Source of the DNA: Tenacibaculum sp. 1_MG-2023
GTDB lineage: Bacteria > Bacteroidota > Bacteroidia > Flavobacteriales > Flavobacteriaceae
NCBI RefSeq assembly: GCF_030547425.1
Contig: NZ_JAUORH010000016.1
Coordinates: forward strand, 1-64,000
Reading direction: 5' to 3'
Length of the DNA: 64,000 nt
Shown here: positions 17,325 through 28,800 of the stretch, piece after piece
Numbering within the stretch: position 1 is the first letter of the stretch
Layout of the letters: every line of letters starts with the position of its first letter
Notes under the pieces: generated by a model
Databases searched by the model: none
Told to the model about the DNA's origin: nothing
What the model saw: the letters and a program-made list of their open reading frames with translations, nothing else
Translations under genes and position numbers: made by a program

Positions 17325-20300
17325 TTAAAAAGAAAGATTAAATCCAAAAGAAATAATTTTTGGTATTGGTTGAGAATATGGACTACCAAAGGTTTCTGGA
17401 TCAAAATATCCGTCATAATCTGTTCCGAAAACAAATAAGTTTCTTCCTTCTAGGTTAAAGCTTAATCTTGAAACATTCATACTTTCTAAATATCTGCTTG
17501 GTACATTGTATCCAAACTTTATACTATTAATTCTTATGTATGAAATTTTATCTACCCAAATATCTAAATCTCTGTATGTATTACCTGTATCGTAAGTATG
17601 ATACCAACTATACACTAAATCTGTTTCAAAACCTGGTGTTGCACTTCCTATAAAAGCTGGATAATTCCCTGTACCTGCCTTTAAAACTTCTTTATTATAA
17701 TTATGTGTTGGGCTTATTTGCGTTGGATGATACGAAGGTGTTCGCTTTATAGTTTGGTTTATGTTAAAATTGGTTGCAACACTTAAACTAAAATCTTTGT
17801 ACTGGAATTTATTTATGAAACCTCCACTAAATTCAGGATCTCCATTACCCACATAAGTATATAAATCTCTATGCTCTTCTCTTGTTAACTGGCTTCCATC
17901 AACCCCCTCTGATAGATTATAAAAATCTACTGCTGTTACTTTTTTTCCATCTTTCCAAAAAAGAGGCAAACCATTACTATCTAAACCTGCTGTTTTTATT
18001 GCAAAAACTGCATTTACTCCGTATCCTAATAAAGAAGGTTTAAAATCGTTTTCTTTGGTTTGAATTCTTTCTACTGTATTTTTGTTATGTGATATATTAA
18101 AGCTTGTACTCCACTTAAAATCTTCTTTGACAATATTTCTAGAGTTTATTGCTAATTCAACACCTTTATTATTTAATGTTGCCCAATTGGTATTAATAAA
18201 ATTAAAGCCAGATTCTAGTGGTATTGCTTGTAATCCTATTAAATCAGAGCTTTTACGATAATAATAATCTGCTGAAACGTATAATCTATTATTAAATAAA
18301 CCTAAGTCAAACCCTACATTTGATGAGATTGTTTTTTCCCAACGTAAATCTTTGTTAGGGGCAGATATTACATTAATTCCTTGTTCAGAATTCCCTGGTA
18401 AAATAATTTCATCTTTATAATTCCCTACTACAAAGGGAGATGTTGATTTGTCTATATTTCCTTGTACCCCGTATGAACCTCTTATTTTAAACTCATTAAC
18501 AGCATCTATATCAAAAAAGCTTTCTCTAGCTACATTCCAAGAACCTGCAACAGACCATAATGGTAAGTACCTAAACTCTGGATTTACTCCAAATAAGTTT
18601 GATCCATCATATCGTAAACTTCCAAATACTGTATACTTTCTATCATAAGTGTAAGAAGCTGTTCCGAAGAAAGAAGCGTAAGCATTTTCATTAATTGTTT
18701 TCTTATATGGGTTAAACAATTCATTTCCTAAAGCTCTTTCGTCTGTTATAGGTATAGTTCTTAAAGTATTTGTATTAAAACCAAATCCTTTTGTATGAAT
18801 TTCAGTTCGTTTATCCTCTCTAAACTCGGTACCTAACATTACATCAACTTCATGAATATTATTTATAGAAGTGTTATAATTTAATGTTGTTTTCCAATTA
18901 TATTGAAAAGCATCACTATTCCAGTTTTGATTAATACCTCCTTCTGGCATAAAAAAGGCATCGTTACCGTCTTCATCTTGGTATCTAGAGCCAAATCTAT
19001 ATTTTCTAGTGTAGTAACTGTTTTTATCTCCAAATTTTTCAGTTTGATCAAAGTCAAACTGCATACCTAATTGAGTATATAATGTTAAAGCATTATCAAA
19101 CTTATATGTAAGATCAATTATTGGTTTAATAGAATACGATGTTAACTCTTGATTTGTATTTTGTCTTTCTTCTAATGGATTGTATTTTAAATTTAAATCT
19201 GATCTTTCAATCAAGTCTGGGTCATAATTATAACCTCCATCTGCGTTGTATGGAGTGAAATAAGGGTTTACTCTTCTTGAGTAATTTGCTGGGTTAGTGT
19301 ATGCATCTGCACCAGTAATATATGATGTGCTTTTATTTCTACTTGCAAAAACAGACACCCCTACATTTAATTTATCATTTACATCATAGTCATTTTTAAA
19401 CGTAAGATTATACCTGTTTAAACCAGTACCTTTTGTTGTTCCTTCTTCATCAAAATATCCTAAAGAGAAGTAATATCTTGATTTTTCACTTCCACCTGAA
19501 AGTGTTAATCCGTATTGTTGATTTATTGCTGCTTGATACAACTCATTCCCCCAATTAGTATCTTTGTTTCTTAAGCTATTAATTGCATTCTGAGCTAGCG
19601 GATTTATACTTGAAAAACCATTATTTTGGAAATTATTATATTCTCCATAGGCCTGTAAAATACGAGAAACTTCTCCTCTTTCACTTTGATAAGTTAAGTC
19701 TGATCTACGAGCTAAACCTAATTCAAAATCTACTTTCTCAGAAGCATTCATCAAGTTTAACCTATCAAAATCAGGACGTAAAGTTAAGAATGTGCTCGCA
19801 TTAAAGTTTATCCTCATATTCCCCTCTTTACCTTTTTTAGTCGTAATTACAATTACTCCGTTTGCAGCTCTTGCTCCATAAATAGAGGTTGCAGAGGCGT
19901 CTTTTAAAACTGTTATTTCTTCAATATCTTCAGGATTGATTCCTGCAATTGGAAAAGATTTTAAGTTATCAATATTATCTTTATCTCTAAAATCTTTAGG
20001 GATATCATTTCCTTGTAAAGGAATTCCATCTAACACCCACAAAGGATCAGAAGAACCGTTTAAAGTTGAAGTACCTCTAATTTGAATTTTAGCGGGTGCA
20101 CCAGGAGCACCACTAGTTGGTTGAACAAGTACTCCTGAAATTTCTCCAGAAAGCATCTGATCAATATTAGCTGTTCCTGCTCTTTTAACATCATCTGTTT
20201 TAATTTTTGCAAACGACGACGTAATTTTACGTTTCTCTATTTTTTGATAACCTGTTACGATAACTTCCCCTAAAAGCTCTTCCTTTTCTTTTAGTGTTAT

Positions 20301-20624
20301 TATCATATCTGTACTTCTATTTTCTACATTTATTTTCTCTGTTTCAAAACCTATATATGATATTATAATATATTTTGTTTCCTTTGGTGCTTTAAAAGAG
20401 AAATTTCCGTCGAAATCAGTAGTTGTTCCAATCATTGAAGCTTGAATAACTCCTTCTATATTCGTTTTGTTACCAATTACTTTGGTTGAAGCGTAGATAC
20501 TAACCCCCGGTAAAGTTTCATTTCTAGCTTCGTCTATTACCGTTCCACTAATCGTTTTTGTGTTTTGTGCAAAAACCGAAAATGGTATAAGAAGCAGTAA
20601 GTAAATTATTTTTTTGTTCATCAT
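17325..20624 (-). CDS. SusC/RagA-family TonB-linked outer membrane transporter
   Basis: A 1099-aa outer-membrane protein. A signal peptide (ending SVFAQ) is followed by a carboxypeptidase-regulatory-like beta domain (about 25-115). The plug carries IQIRGTSTLNGSSDPLWVLD and ITVLKDASATSIYGARAANG, the RagA signature. A large beta-barrel ends in FGFNLSF with a C-terminal aromatic. It imports bulky ligands with TonB energy, together with SusD. The start ATG lies immediately after the metalloprotease stop codon and susD follows within 11 nt, so the genes form a tight operon. Confidence 0.95.
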   Translation of the reverse strand: MMNKKIIYLLLLIPFSVFAQNTKTISGTVIDEARNETLPGVSIYASTKVIGNKTNIEGVIQASMIGTTTDFDGNFSFKAPKETKYIIISYIGFETEKINVENRSTDMIITLKEKEELLGEVIVTGYQKIEKRKITSSFAKIKTDDVKRAGTANIDQMLSGEISGVLVQPTSGAPGAPAKIQIRGTSTLNGSSDPLWVLDGIPLQGNDIPKDFRDKDNIDNLKSFPIAGINPEDIEEITVLKDASATSIYGARAANGVIVITTKKGKEGNMRINFNASTFLTLRPDFDRLNLMNASEKVDFELGLARRSDLTYQSERGEVSRILQAYGEYNNFQNNGFSSINPLAQNAINSLRNKDTNWGNELYQAAINQQYGLTLSGGSEKSRYYFSLGYFDEEGTTKGTGLNRYNLTFKNDYDVNDKLNVGVSVFASRNKSTSYITGADAYTNPANYSRRVNPYFTPYNADGGYNYDPDLIERSDLNLKYNPLEERQNTNQELTSYSIKPIIDLTYKFDNALTLYTQLGMQFDFDQTEKFGDKNSYYTRKYRFGSRYQDEDGNDAFFMPEGGINQNWNSDAFQYNWKTTLNYNTSINNIHEVDVMLGTEFREDKRTEIHTKGFGFNTNTLRTIPITDERALGNELFNPYKKTINENAYASFFGTASYTYDRKYTVFGSLRYDGSNLFGVNPEFRYLPLWSVAGSWNVARESFFDIDAVNEFKIRGSYGVQGNIDKSTSPFVVGNYKDEIILPGNSEQGINVISAPNKDLRWEKTISSNVGFDLGLFNNRLYVSADYYYRKSSDLIGLQAIPLESGFNFINTNWATLNNKGVELAINSRNIVKEDFKWSTSFNISHNKNTVERIQTKENDFKPSLLGYGVNAVFAIKTAGLDSNGLPLFWKDGKKVTAVDFYNLSEGVDGSQLTREEHRDLYTYVGNGDPEFSGGFINKFQYKDFSLSVATNFNINQTIKRTPSYHPTQISPTHNYNKEVLKAGTGNYPAFIGSATPGFETDLVYSWYHTYDTGNTYRDLDIWVDKISYIRINSIKFGYNVPSRYLESMNVSRLSFNLEGRNLFVFGTDYDGYFDPETFGSPYSQPIPKIISFGFNLSF

Positions 20625-20625
20625 C

Positions 20626-23127
20626 TTAATTATTCAAATTATATTCAATTCTAGCTATTAAATCATTGTAGTGATTTTGAGTAGCCTTGTCCCCTTTCTT
20701 TCTTTTTCTTTTTAATAATTTTAAGATTCTTTCTAATTCAGCTCTCTTGTTTGAACCTACGTCTGATACCCTTGGTATATAAGAGAAATGTACATTTTTG
20801 AAGTTCTTACTTTTTAAGTTTGTTTCTTTAGTTTTCTTTAATAATATATTTCTATCTACTGTTAATACATCCACGTAATTTTTCTGGGTCATACGATCAA
20901 ACATATCTATAGGTTTGTTATTAATCGTTTTCTTAAAAATAGCCTCGAAAAGTTCATTGAATAAGTACTCTTCTGTAAACACATCATTTTTGTCTGAAGC
21001 CAGTACTTTGTTCTCAATAATTCGCATTAATCTATCTGTTTCGATTAAACGATAAATCATATTTGTTTGATAAGCACGGTGCATGGAAATTGGAGAGTAA
21101 AAACGTTCACCATCAGGAGCGTCTCTTACTGGATATACTTTGTGTATAAGATCTGGAGCAAACAACCATTTTTGTGGTAAAATTGTTTCTTTTATGATAT
21201 AATCGAGTGCTTCTTTTTGTATTTTGGTTGGTACTGGAACGAAAGTGTTTTTACCATCTCCATGTATTGTGTTATTTATATATATACCCCCTATGTTTGC
21301 CATTACATGTCCGCTGTATAGTTGCCATTGATCAATCACCGCTTTATAAAGCTTTGCTGCCTTATAATAATCTTCTCCTTCTTCATACGTCCATTTAATA
21401 ATGTTTGGAACTATTCTTCTTAAGTTCTCTAATCCATACTCACTTGCTTTCACAGCGTTATCACCTAAATCTTCACTTTGAGACCTTGGATCTATAATAT
21501 TTCTTTGTTGAGGACCATAGAAATATAATGGATCATTTTCATGTTTTCTTATCCACTGGTTTAGTATTGGTAATTCTTCATGAGGTGTTTTTCCTTCTAA
21601 CCAACGGTACCCCCAATTAATAGCATACTTGTCATACACTCCAATTTTCGGACTAATTTCGGTTACATTATCACCTGGTTGAGCTACATAATTATAACGA
21701 GCGTAATCCATTATAGATGGTGCAGTCCCTCCCATTTTCTTAGTAAAACTAGCTGATCTTAATGAATCTACGGGGTAACTAAATGATGCTCCCATGTTAT
21801 GTTTTAATCCAAAAGTGTGCCCTACTTCATGAGATGATACAAATTTAATAGACTCCCCCATTATTTCATCTGAAAAAACATTAGCTCTTGCTTCTAGGTT
21901 TATAGGTCCTGTTTGAACACGAATCCATTGGTGTAGACCTTTCATTAAATTATGCCACCAAATGATATCTGACTCTAAAATCTCTCCACTTCTAGGGTCT
22001 ACTATTGAAGGTCCCATAGCATTTTGCCTTTCTGAAGCCACGTAGGTAATTACCGAATAACGAACATCGTCAATATCAAAATCTTTATCTTCTTTGGTAA
22101 CTTGTTTGACAACTACTGCGTTTTTAAAACCAGCCTGTTCGAAAGCTTTATTCCAATCATAAACTCCATTTTCAATATATGATATCCATTTTTTTGGAGT
22201 TGCAGGATCTATATAATATACTATTTGTTTTTTAGGAATCACTAACTCTCCTTTTTTATATCTTTCGATATCTTCTTTTTTGGGTTCAAGCCTCCAGCGC
22301 GTAATTAATTCTCGATGTTCTACTTCATGCTGACTATCAGAATAATAATCCATAGGTTTACTAAAATACCCTATTCTTTTATCTCCAAAACGTGGTTTCA
22401 TTATATTTGTTGGTAACAAAACTATATTGGTTGTAACTCCAATTGATTGCTGTAAAACTGGTCTGTTACCTTCTTTTACAGAAGTAGTAAAAAGCGATTT
22501 TACTACAATATTTTTAGAAAAAGTTTTTAACTCATCTATTTTAGATAGTTTTGTTTTTACACTTAGTAGTAAACCTAGATTAGAAAATAAATCATTAAAG
22601 CTCTTATCTTCGCCATTAAAAATTCTATTTACCTTTATAAACGCAGATGTTTTTTTCTCATTTTCCGACTCTATTTTAAAACCTTCTATAATAGACTCTC
22701 CAAAATTATTACGTACTGAACGAGTTATTGCATTATTTTTTGGAGAAGTTACTCTTGGATTAATTGTTTTTACCCACACTTTATTTAATAAGGTATCTTT
22801 ATAAAACCTAATTAATTTAGTTTCATAGGCCATACCCTTGTTCAATCCGTACCCATTAAATTCATAAGGAACTTGAGATATTTTATTTACTATTAAAAAA
22901 TCTTTTGAAAGCAATGAATCTGGGATTTCAAAGTAGATGTCTTCTTTTAATCTGTAAATATTAAACAGTCCCTCTTTTTTGTTTCCCTCTTTTTGTAATT
23001 TCTTGTACGAAACTTTACTAGTACTTTTAATAGTATCTGTTTTTTCTTCTTCTTTCTTTTGTGCTGCTACCATTGTGGTAAAAAACACCAAGAATAAACT
23101 AAGTACTTTTAAATTAATGTTCTTCAT
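20626..23127 (-). CDS. Secreted zinc metalloprotease, DUF5117/DUF5118 type
   Basis: An upstream in-frame ATG at 23145 exists, but the signal peptide MKNINLKVLSLFLVFFTTMVAAQ starts at 23127, giving 833 aa. The extended zinc motif HEVGHTFGLKHN begins at H433 and supplies three histidines, as in metzincins (HExxHxxGxxH). MDYARYNYVAQPGD downstream fits a Met-turn. N-terminal DUF5118-like and central DUF5117-like regions flank the catalytic part. The protein probably cleaves extracellular or periplasmic proteins. It is the first gene of the protease-susC-susD-lipoprotein operon and is preceded by a -7-like box. Confidence 0.9.
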   Translation of the reverse strand: MKNINLKVLSLFLVFFTTMVAAQKKEEEKTDTIKSTSKVSYKKLQKEGNKKEGLFNIYRLKEDIYFEIPDSLLSKDFLIVNKISQVPYEFNGYGLNKGMAYETKLIRFYKDTLLNKVWVKTINPRVTSPKNNAITRSVRNNFGESIIEGFKIESENEKKTSAFIKVNRIFNGEDKSFNDLFSNLGLLLSVKTKLSKIDELKTFSKNIVVKSLFTTSVKEGNRPVLQQSIGVTTNIVLLPTNIMKPRFGDKRIGYFSKPMDYYSDSQHEVEHRELITRWRLEPKKEDIERYKKGELVIPKKQIVYYIDPATPKKWISYIENGVYDWNKAFEQAGFKNAVVVKQVTKEDKDFDIDDVRYSVITYVASERQNAMGPSIVDPRSGEILESDIIWWHNLMKGLHQWIRVQTGPINLEARANVFSDEIMGESIKFVSSHEVGHTFGLKHNMGASFSYPVDSLRSASFTKKMGGTAPSIMDYARYNYVAQPGDNVTEISPKIGVYDKYAINWGYRWLEGKTPHEELPILNQWIRKHENDPLYFYGPQQRNIIDPRSQSEDLGDNAVKASEYGLENLRRIVPNIIKWTYEEGEDYYKAAKLYKAVIDQWQLYSGHVMANIGGIYINNTIHGDGKNTFVPVPTKIQKEALDYIIKETILPQKWLFAPDLIHKVYPVRDAPDGERFYSPISMHRAYQTNMIYRLIETDRLMRIIENKVLASDKNDVFTEEYLFNELFEAIFKKTINNKPIDMFDRMTQKNYVDVLTVDRNILLKKTKETNLKSKNFKNVHFSYIPRVSDVGSNKRAELERILKLLKRKRKKGDKATQNHYNDLIARIEYNLNN

Positions 23128-23171
23128 TTGAGAATGCCCCTTCATAAATTATGTTGTTATTAAGAAGAAAC

Positions 23172-23179
23172 CAAATGTA
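23172..23179 (-). promoter_or_regulatory. Predicted -7 element of the metalloprotease-SusCD operon
   Basis: Read on the minus strand, this is TACATTTG, matching TAnnTTTG, about 45 nt before the metalloprotease ATG. The 116-bp gap after the kinase gene suggests a separate promoter that the linked LytTR regulator could control. I did not find a clear LytTR direct repeat. Confidence 0.4.
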
Positions 23180-23243
23180 GAAATGAAGATGTTTGATTAA
23201 AACTAAATGAGAGTGAAGTTACTTTATAAAGGAGTGAATTTTA

Positions 23244-24851
23244 TTATTTTGACAACAAAGGCATATAACATTTAAAATCTTCATTAAAAACCTCTGTCTT
23301 AAATGATTTTACGTTATAAAATGCGTAGAAATTACTTAAATACCCTAAGCCTACGCTATAACTTGCTTCTTTCTTATTTTTTCTTGGATTATAATTGTTA
23401 CTTACTATTATCTGGTCTTCTTCAATTAAAACTTTAATAAAAAGAGGATTTTTTTTTGTTATTTCATTATGTTTAATAGCATTCTCAACCAATGTTTCTA
23501 ATGCTAAAAAAGGAATTTTTTTTGATAAAGCTTTTCCTCCACTATGATCTACAACAGATAGATTTATACTATTACTAAATCTGATTTTTTGCAAAAAGAA
23601 ATATTGCTCTAAAAAATATAACTCTTCTTTTACCGTTGCTAAATTAGCTTCTCTTTCTTTTAATAAGTACCTATAAACTTCAGATAGTTTTAGTACAAAC
23701 TGTTGAGATGTTGTTTTATCTAAACCTATTAGAACATGTAAAGAATTTAACGTGTTGAATAGAAAATGAGGGTTTAATTTTTTTCGCAACTGACTTAACT
23801 GTAATCGTGCATTTTTTTGTTGATATTGTTCGTTACTTATAGCCAATCGTTTTCTTTCTTGCTCGTACTGAAGCGTTTTTAAATATTGATTCCTTAGCTG
23901 ATTTCTAGAAAAAGCAAATATCAACATAAAGGTTAACAATGCTAACAAACTCATCCACAGTAAATATTGTTTAATATCGTTAACAGATTCTCTAATTGAA
24001 ATATTTAAAGGGAAACTTGTTATTAAAATTAACTCAGAGTTACCTACTTGTAACACATCATAATATCTTACCACTTCTAGGTTTAAATACTCTGATTTTA
24101 CTGTTACTTTTATTGGCTTATTATTTTTAAATTCACTACTCTTCGTTTTTTTAATTATGTTTTGGGGTGAAATAGTATTAAAAAATGTCTTTTCATATTT
24201 TCCTATGTAATTAGTATCTGGATGCAACACACAAACACCTGTTTTATCTGTTACAATAACATACCCTCCATAAACACTATATTTTTGTGAAAAATAACTC
24301 CAATATTTTAACAAATTAATACTGTAGCCATATACTATTGTAGTATCATCTGGTTGTTTGCTTATAATAATTTTTTGATAGTATGTAGTATTGTTTAATG
24401 TTAAAACAACCTCAAAGACTTGACTCTCTTTTTTTAATTTTCTAATTCTATGTAGCGTTTCTTCTTCAAATTTTTTTTCTCCTAAAAAAGAAGTATATAT
24501 AATCTCATTTTCTTTAAAAAAATAAATAAAACTTACATCAATCATTTCCTCAGAAAAAGCTAGCTCACTATTAAAAATCAACCTATTTTTAAGTTGATCT
24601 CTCTTTAAAACAGTACTATTTTCTAAAATATTTTTTGCTCCTGAAATAAACTTATCAAACTCGTTAAAATCAAATTGCAGTACCCCTCTCTTCTCTCTTA
24701 GGTTTTGGGTTGTTGCTTCTTCTACTAACCTCTCTGCTTCTGACGTAATTTTATTTGTTATTAATTCGTATCCAATAAAAAATAACATTATTAACGATAC
24801 ACTTACCAGCAGGTAGTATTGATGTTTTCTTTTTTTTAATGGAAACTTCAT
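23244..24851 (-). CDS. Sensor histidine kinase, LytS-type (His_kinase family)
   Basis: A 535-aa membrane kinase. One membrane helix near 11-30 and a second near 295-317 enclose a periplasmic sensor domain of about 260 residues with Cache-like spacing. After a short coiled coil comes the His_kinase block with the phosphoacceptor H362 (KKLNPHFLFNTLNSLH). ATP-binding features follow, with an N box in LETLVENAIKHN and a G box near SVGLGYLSNF. It sits 5 nt after its response regulator and would phosphorylate it in response to an external, perhaps peptide-related, signal. Confidence 0.92.
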   Translation of the reverse strand: MKFPLKKRKHQYYLLVSVSLIMLFFIGYELITNKITSEAERLVEEATTQNLREKRGVLQFDFNEFDKFISGAKNILENSTVLKRDQLKNRLIFNSELAFSEEMIDVSFIYFFKENEIIYTSFLGEKKFEEETLHRIRKLKKESQVFEVVLTLNNTTYYQKIIISKQPDDTTIVYGYSINLLKYWSYFSQKYSVYGGYVIVTDKTGVCVLHPDTNYIGKYEKTFFNTISPQNIIKKTKSSEFKNNKPIKVTVKSEYLNLEVVRYYDVLQVGNSELILITSFPLNISIRESVNDIKQYLLWMSLLALLTFMLIFAFSRNQLRNQYLKTLQYEQERKRLAISNEQYQQKNARLQLSQLRKKLNPHFLFNTLNSLHVLIGLDKTTSQQFVLKLSEVYRYLLKEREANLATVKEELYFLEQYFFLQKIRFSNSINLSVVDHSGGKALSKKIPFLALETLVENAIKHNEITKKNPLFIKVLIEEDQIIVSNNYNPRKNKKEASYSVGLGYLSNFYAFYNVKSFKTEVFNEDFKCYMPLLSK

Positions 24852-24856
24852 AAGAA

Positions 24857-25633
24857 CTAATTATCCAACCATTTTTTAAACTCTTTAATTCTTTGAGCAC
24901 TCACTAAAAGCATCTCTTCTACATTTAAGTTTGGTTGTAATTCTATTTTTATACGATTATTACTGTATTTTGATATGTTATTAATCGCTGAATGCTGTAA
25001 AATATATTTCCTATTAATCTTGAAAAAGTATTTTTCAGATAGCTCTTCTTCTAAACTAGAAATTGTTCCGTCATAAAGATAACTTTCGTTATCAAAAGTA
25101 AATAAGAACAAGTATTTTCCCTGTGCCATAAAATAAGCTACATCTTCTCGTTTTATAGAAATAGATAAATTTCCTTTTGACACCAAAAAGCGTTCTTTTT
25201 CTTTTTGATGCTGTATTTTGCTATTCATTTGCAATAGTAATTGCTCTAGTTTGTCAGTGTACCCTTTATTCTCATTAAGATTTATATATTTTTCTATCGC
25301 TTTGTTAAGTAACTCTTCACTATAAGGCTTTAATAAGTAGTCTATAGCAAAAAACTGAAAAGACTTGATTGCATACTCGTCAAAAGCTGTTGTAAAAATA
25401 ATAGGAATTGAAATTTTTAAATTCTCAAAAATCTCAAAACTATAACCATCACCAAGGTGAATATCACTTAAAATTAAATCACAAGTGTTTTCTTTAAGCC
25501 AAAGAATTGAATCTTCAACACTTTCCAATCGCTTTTTTACAGAAATTGGATAAGGACTTTTCAGCAATAAGTTTTCTAAAGAAGTTGCTGCTAAATCTTC
25601 ATCTTCAATTATTACTACATCTAATATTTTCAT
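24857..25633 (-). CDS. LytTR-family response regulator
   Basis: A 258-aa two-component regulator. The receiver domain (about 1-120) has the acidic pocket E10/D11/E12, phospho-acceptor D57 (CDLILSDIHLGDG), conserved T near 81 (IFTTAF) and K102 in LLKPY. The C-terminal LytTR DNA-binding domain (about 155-255) contains FLVSKG, YFFKINRKYI and a LVSAQRIKEFKKWL end. It is transcribed just upstream of its kinase. The closest candidate targets are the protease-SusCD operon downstream and its own promoter. Confidence 0.93.
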   Translation of the reverse strand: MKILDVVIIEDEDLAATSLENLLLKSPYPISVKKRLESVEDSILWLKENTCDLILSDIHLGDGYSFEIFENLKISIPIIFTTAFDEYAIKSFQFFAIDYLLKPYSEELLNKAIEKYINLNENKGYTDKLEQLLLQMNSKIQHQKEKERFLVSKGNLSISIKREDVAYFMAQGKYLFLFTFDNESYLYDGTISSLEEELSEKYFFKINRKYILQHSAINNISKYSNNRIKIELQPNLNVEEMLLVSAQRIKEFKKWLDN

Positions 25634-25741
25634 TTACTTTATAGAGATTTAAGAGGGTTCTCCAAAAGTATTAAATTATTTTTATCTTTAACTAAAGGTT
25701 ATGTTTATGTTAATTTATAAAACAAATAGCGTTTTTTTTTG

Positions 25742-25773
25742 TTTGACTATCACATTGTATTTTATTAATTTAG
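25742..25773 (+). promoter_or_regulatory. Predicted promoter of the PAAR effector operon
   Basis: TTTG (25742-25745) is followed after 20 nt by TAATTTAG (25766-25773), one mismatch from TAnnTTTG. The predicted 5' UTR is about 60 nt to the ATG at 25840. Confidence 0.45.
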
Positions 25774-25839
25774 CTACGAAAAGTAATACCTACACTTAGG
25801 TAAACACCTTTGTTATGAGTATTGAAAAAGAAAAATAGT

Positions 25840-28800
25840 ATGTCAGGAAAACCAGTCGCTGTTTTAGGAAGTAATCATCAATGCCCAATGTGTAGTGGAT
25901 CAACACCACATGTTGGAGGCCCTATTACCAAAGGAGAATCAAATGTTTTAGTAAACGGAAAACCTGTGGCAACCATAGGAAGTGCTTGTACCTGTTCTGG
26001 CCCTCCAGATGTAGTTGTTACAGGAGCTCCTAACATTCTTGTTAATGGAAAACCCGTAGCTGCTGTTGGAGATATGACAGCACATGGTGGAGTTATAATT
26101 TCTGGAGAAACCAATGTTATTATTAGCAGCGGTACAATTACACCACCTAAAGTAGCTGCTTCAATTGAACATATTCCTTTTCCTACAATTACCATTAAAG
26201 ATCGTTTAGGAGCTTCCGTTACTGGGAATAGTAAAAAACTAAAAGAAGCTGAAAAAAATCAAGAAAAGATAAAAAAACTAGCAGAAGAAACTCAAGAAGA
26301 AAAAAGAGAAATTACCCTTACAACAACCTATCCTCTTGATGAATTAAATGAATATGCCAAACAATTTGGAGCTTCTTTTTTTATGTATGCTATGCAAGCT
26401 ATTTTTGGAGAATCTGCACAAGGAAAAGACCTCCCTTTGCATGCTTTTGATTATTTATATAGAGATTTAAGTGAGCAAAAGGTAGAAATGCCTGAAATAA
26501 AAATACATACCGGTAAACACCCAGAAGCAAAATACAAGTCTAGTGAAAATACAATATGGATTGCTCAATACCTTATTATAAAAGCTACAGAAGAAAAAGA
26601 TATTGAAGCCATGGGAAAACTGTTTCATGCTATAATGGAAGAGTTTGGCCATTTTATTGATTGGCAATTACGAAATCATTACACTACACTTGGGGGCGAT
26701 GCAAAGCTGGATGAAGGTGCCATTTTTGGCTACTGTTTAACCACATTTAATATTTTTGAAGAAGATACCATTAATTTTGGTACTGCTACTGTTGATGGTA
26801 CTACCTATAAGTTAAAAATAGAACTTACCGAAATTAAGCAACAAATAAACGAGCTTGTAACCCAAGAACGCATTAAAAGAGATGAACAACAAGATGACGA
26901 AGAATACTTCTCGGCAGGTAAAAAAACACTAAAACAAGCAGGTGGGTTTACGCATTATGGTATTGAACGAATACTTTTTGAAAATCAAATAGTTAAAAAC
27001 GAAACAGATTTAAACTACATCTACTTAGGAAATTTATTAAGAGATTGGTCGCAATTAATTACTCCTAGTACCGAACGTTATACAAAAGACCAAAAAGACT
27101 GTATCGCCGAATCGCTTGGGCTTACAAACGAAGAAAAGAAAACCTTTTTTGGGTTAGAATTTTTAAACCCCATTAAACTTTCTAGAAAACACCTGTCTTT
27201 TGTTATAGAGCTTATTGCCTGCCACGAATTGGTTGGTGATGAGTTAAAAAAAGAACAAATTGGCTCGGGTAGTGGTGATAAATGGATTGATGTAAACCCT
27301 AAAAAAGTTACAGACACCGTTGCTGAAGCAACTAGCGATAGCGCTTCCATTAAACAGTGGATTGTAAGTAAAAGTGAAGACTTAGGTATAAAAGCAATTA
27401 AGTTTTCTGCAGAATATTATATCTTCAATAAATATTTTCCTAAAATTACCTCAGACTTAATTGGGGTATATCGCCCTGAAGAACATATTGACAACCCCAT
27501 GGGTGCCTGTGTTGTTGACCTAGAAAAAAACGAGTTTCTCTATTGGCCTACTAACGTGGACCCTGGTATTAACAATCATTTTGGGATGAAAAATTACATT
27601 CGTAATTACGATCCTGAAAAAAATAAGAACGAAGCTTTTAAAACTACTGAAAACGGTGTAAAACCCCAAACACAAAAACTAACAACTGCTAGTGCTTATT
27701 TAACAACACAGTTACAAAAAAGCTTTGCAGCACATAAACAAGGAAATAAAAAACTATCCTTACTACATTTTGGTAACGCTATGCATACCATTGAAGATTA
27801 TTTTGCGCACTCTAATTTTGTAGAACTATCTTTAATTAAATTAGGGTATAGTGAGGTGATTCCTTGGGTAAACCGTAACGACCCCAAAGCGAAAACTTTT
27901 AATAAAACACCACGTACGGTAGATACTTTTGATGATAGGGCTCCCTTAGAGAACTATTTTGATAGTAAAACAAAAATTGGCGACTACAATCTTGATACGC
28001 TATATACTACGTACCCAGAGGCCAAAAAACCTATTTTAAAAAATAAACATTCTTTTTTGTTTGAAAAAGGAGGCGCAGCATATGAGTTTATCTACAAAAA
28101 ACTCACAATTCCTCTTAGTGGCGAATTGCATATTTTAAGAGGAGCTACCTATATAAAAGATAAAAAACGCGCAGGTGATTATATAAACCATTTACCTATA
28201 GTTACGGGTAAATTTGGTCCTTTAGACATGATTCACTCACTCTCTGACAAAATAGAAGGCATGTTTAAAACCAAATCTTTCTCTTGGAAAGATGCTATAT
28301 CGTCTGAATGGGAAGGAAAACCCGTAGTACGAATTGTAGATTTATTGGTACTTACTGTTTTAACTGATTTAAAATACGCACAAGAAACAGAAGATCCTAA
28401 AAACAAAAAACACAAAGGAGTAAGTTATGCTACCATTATAGAGTTTTATGAGTACGTTATTACCTTTAGGGGCGTTGTATTAGGAGTACTAGAAAAGGCG
28501 AAAAGAGGAAAAGGTTGGGGAGCAGTAGGTGCTTGGGCGTTAATTTTTATGATCAATTCCGTAGAAAAAGCGTTACTAAATGTAGTTAAAAAAACAATAC
28601 AGAATGTTATTCACGGTATAGCCATTGGCATAAGAGAAACACAAAACTTACAAAAATTAGACACCAACCCTACCCATACACAAATTGCCAAAGACGAAAT
28701 GGATCACCCCCTACATCTATTAGCAGGGAATTTGGCGCGAATTGCAGTTGCTGATATTGGAAGGCAGTATGATAATCTAAAAAAAGGCAAAACTGACTTA

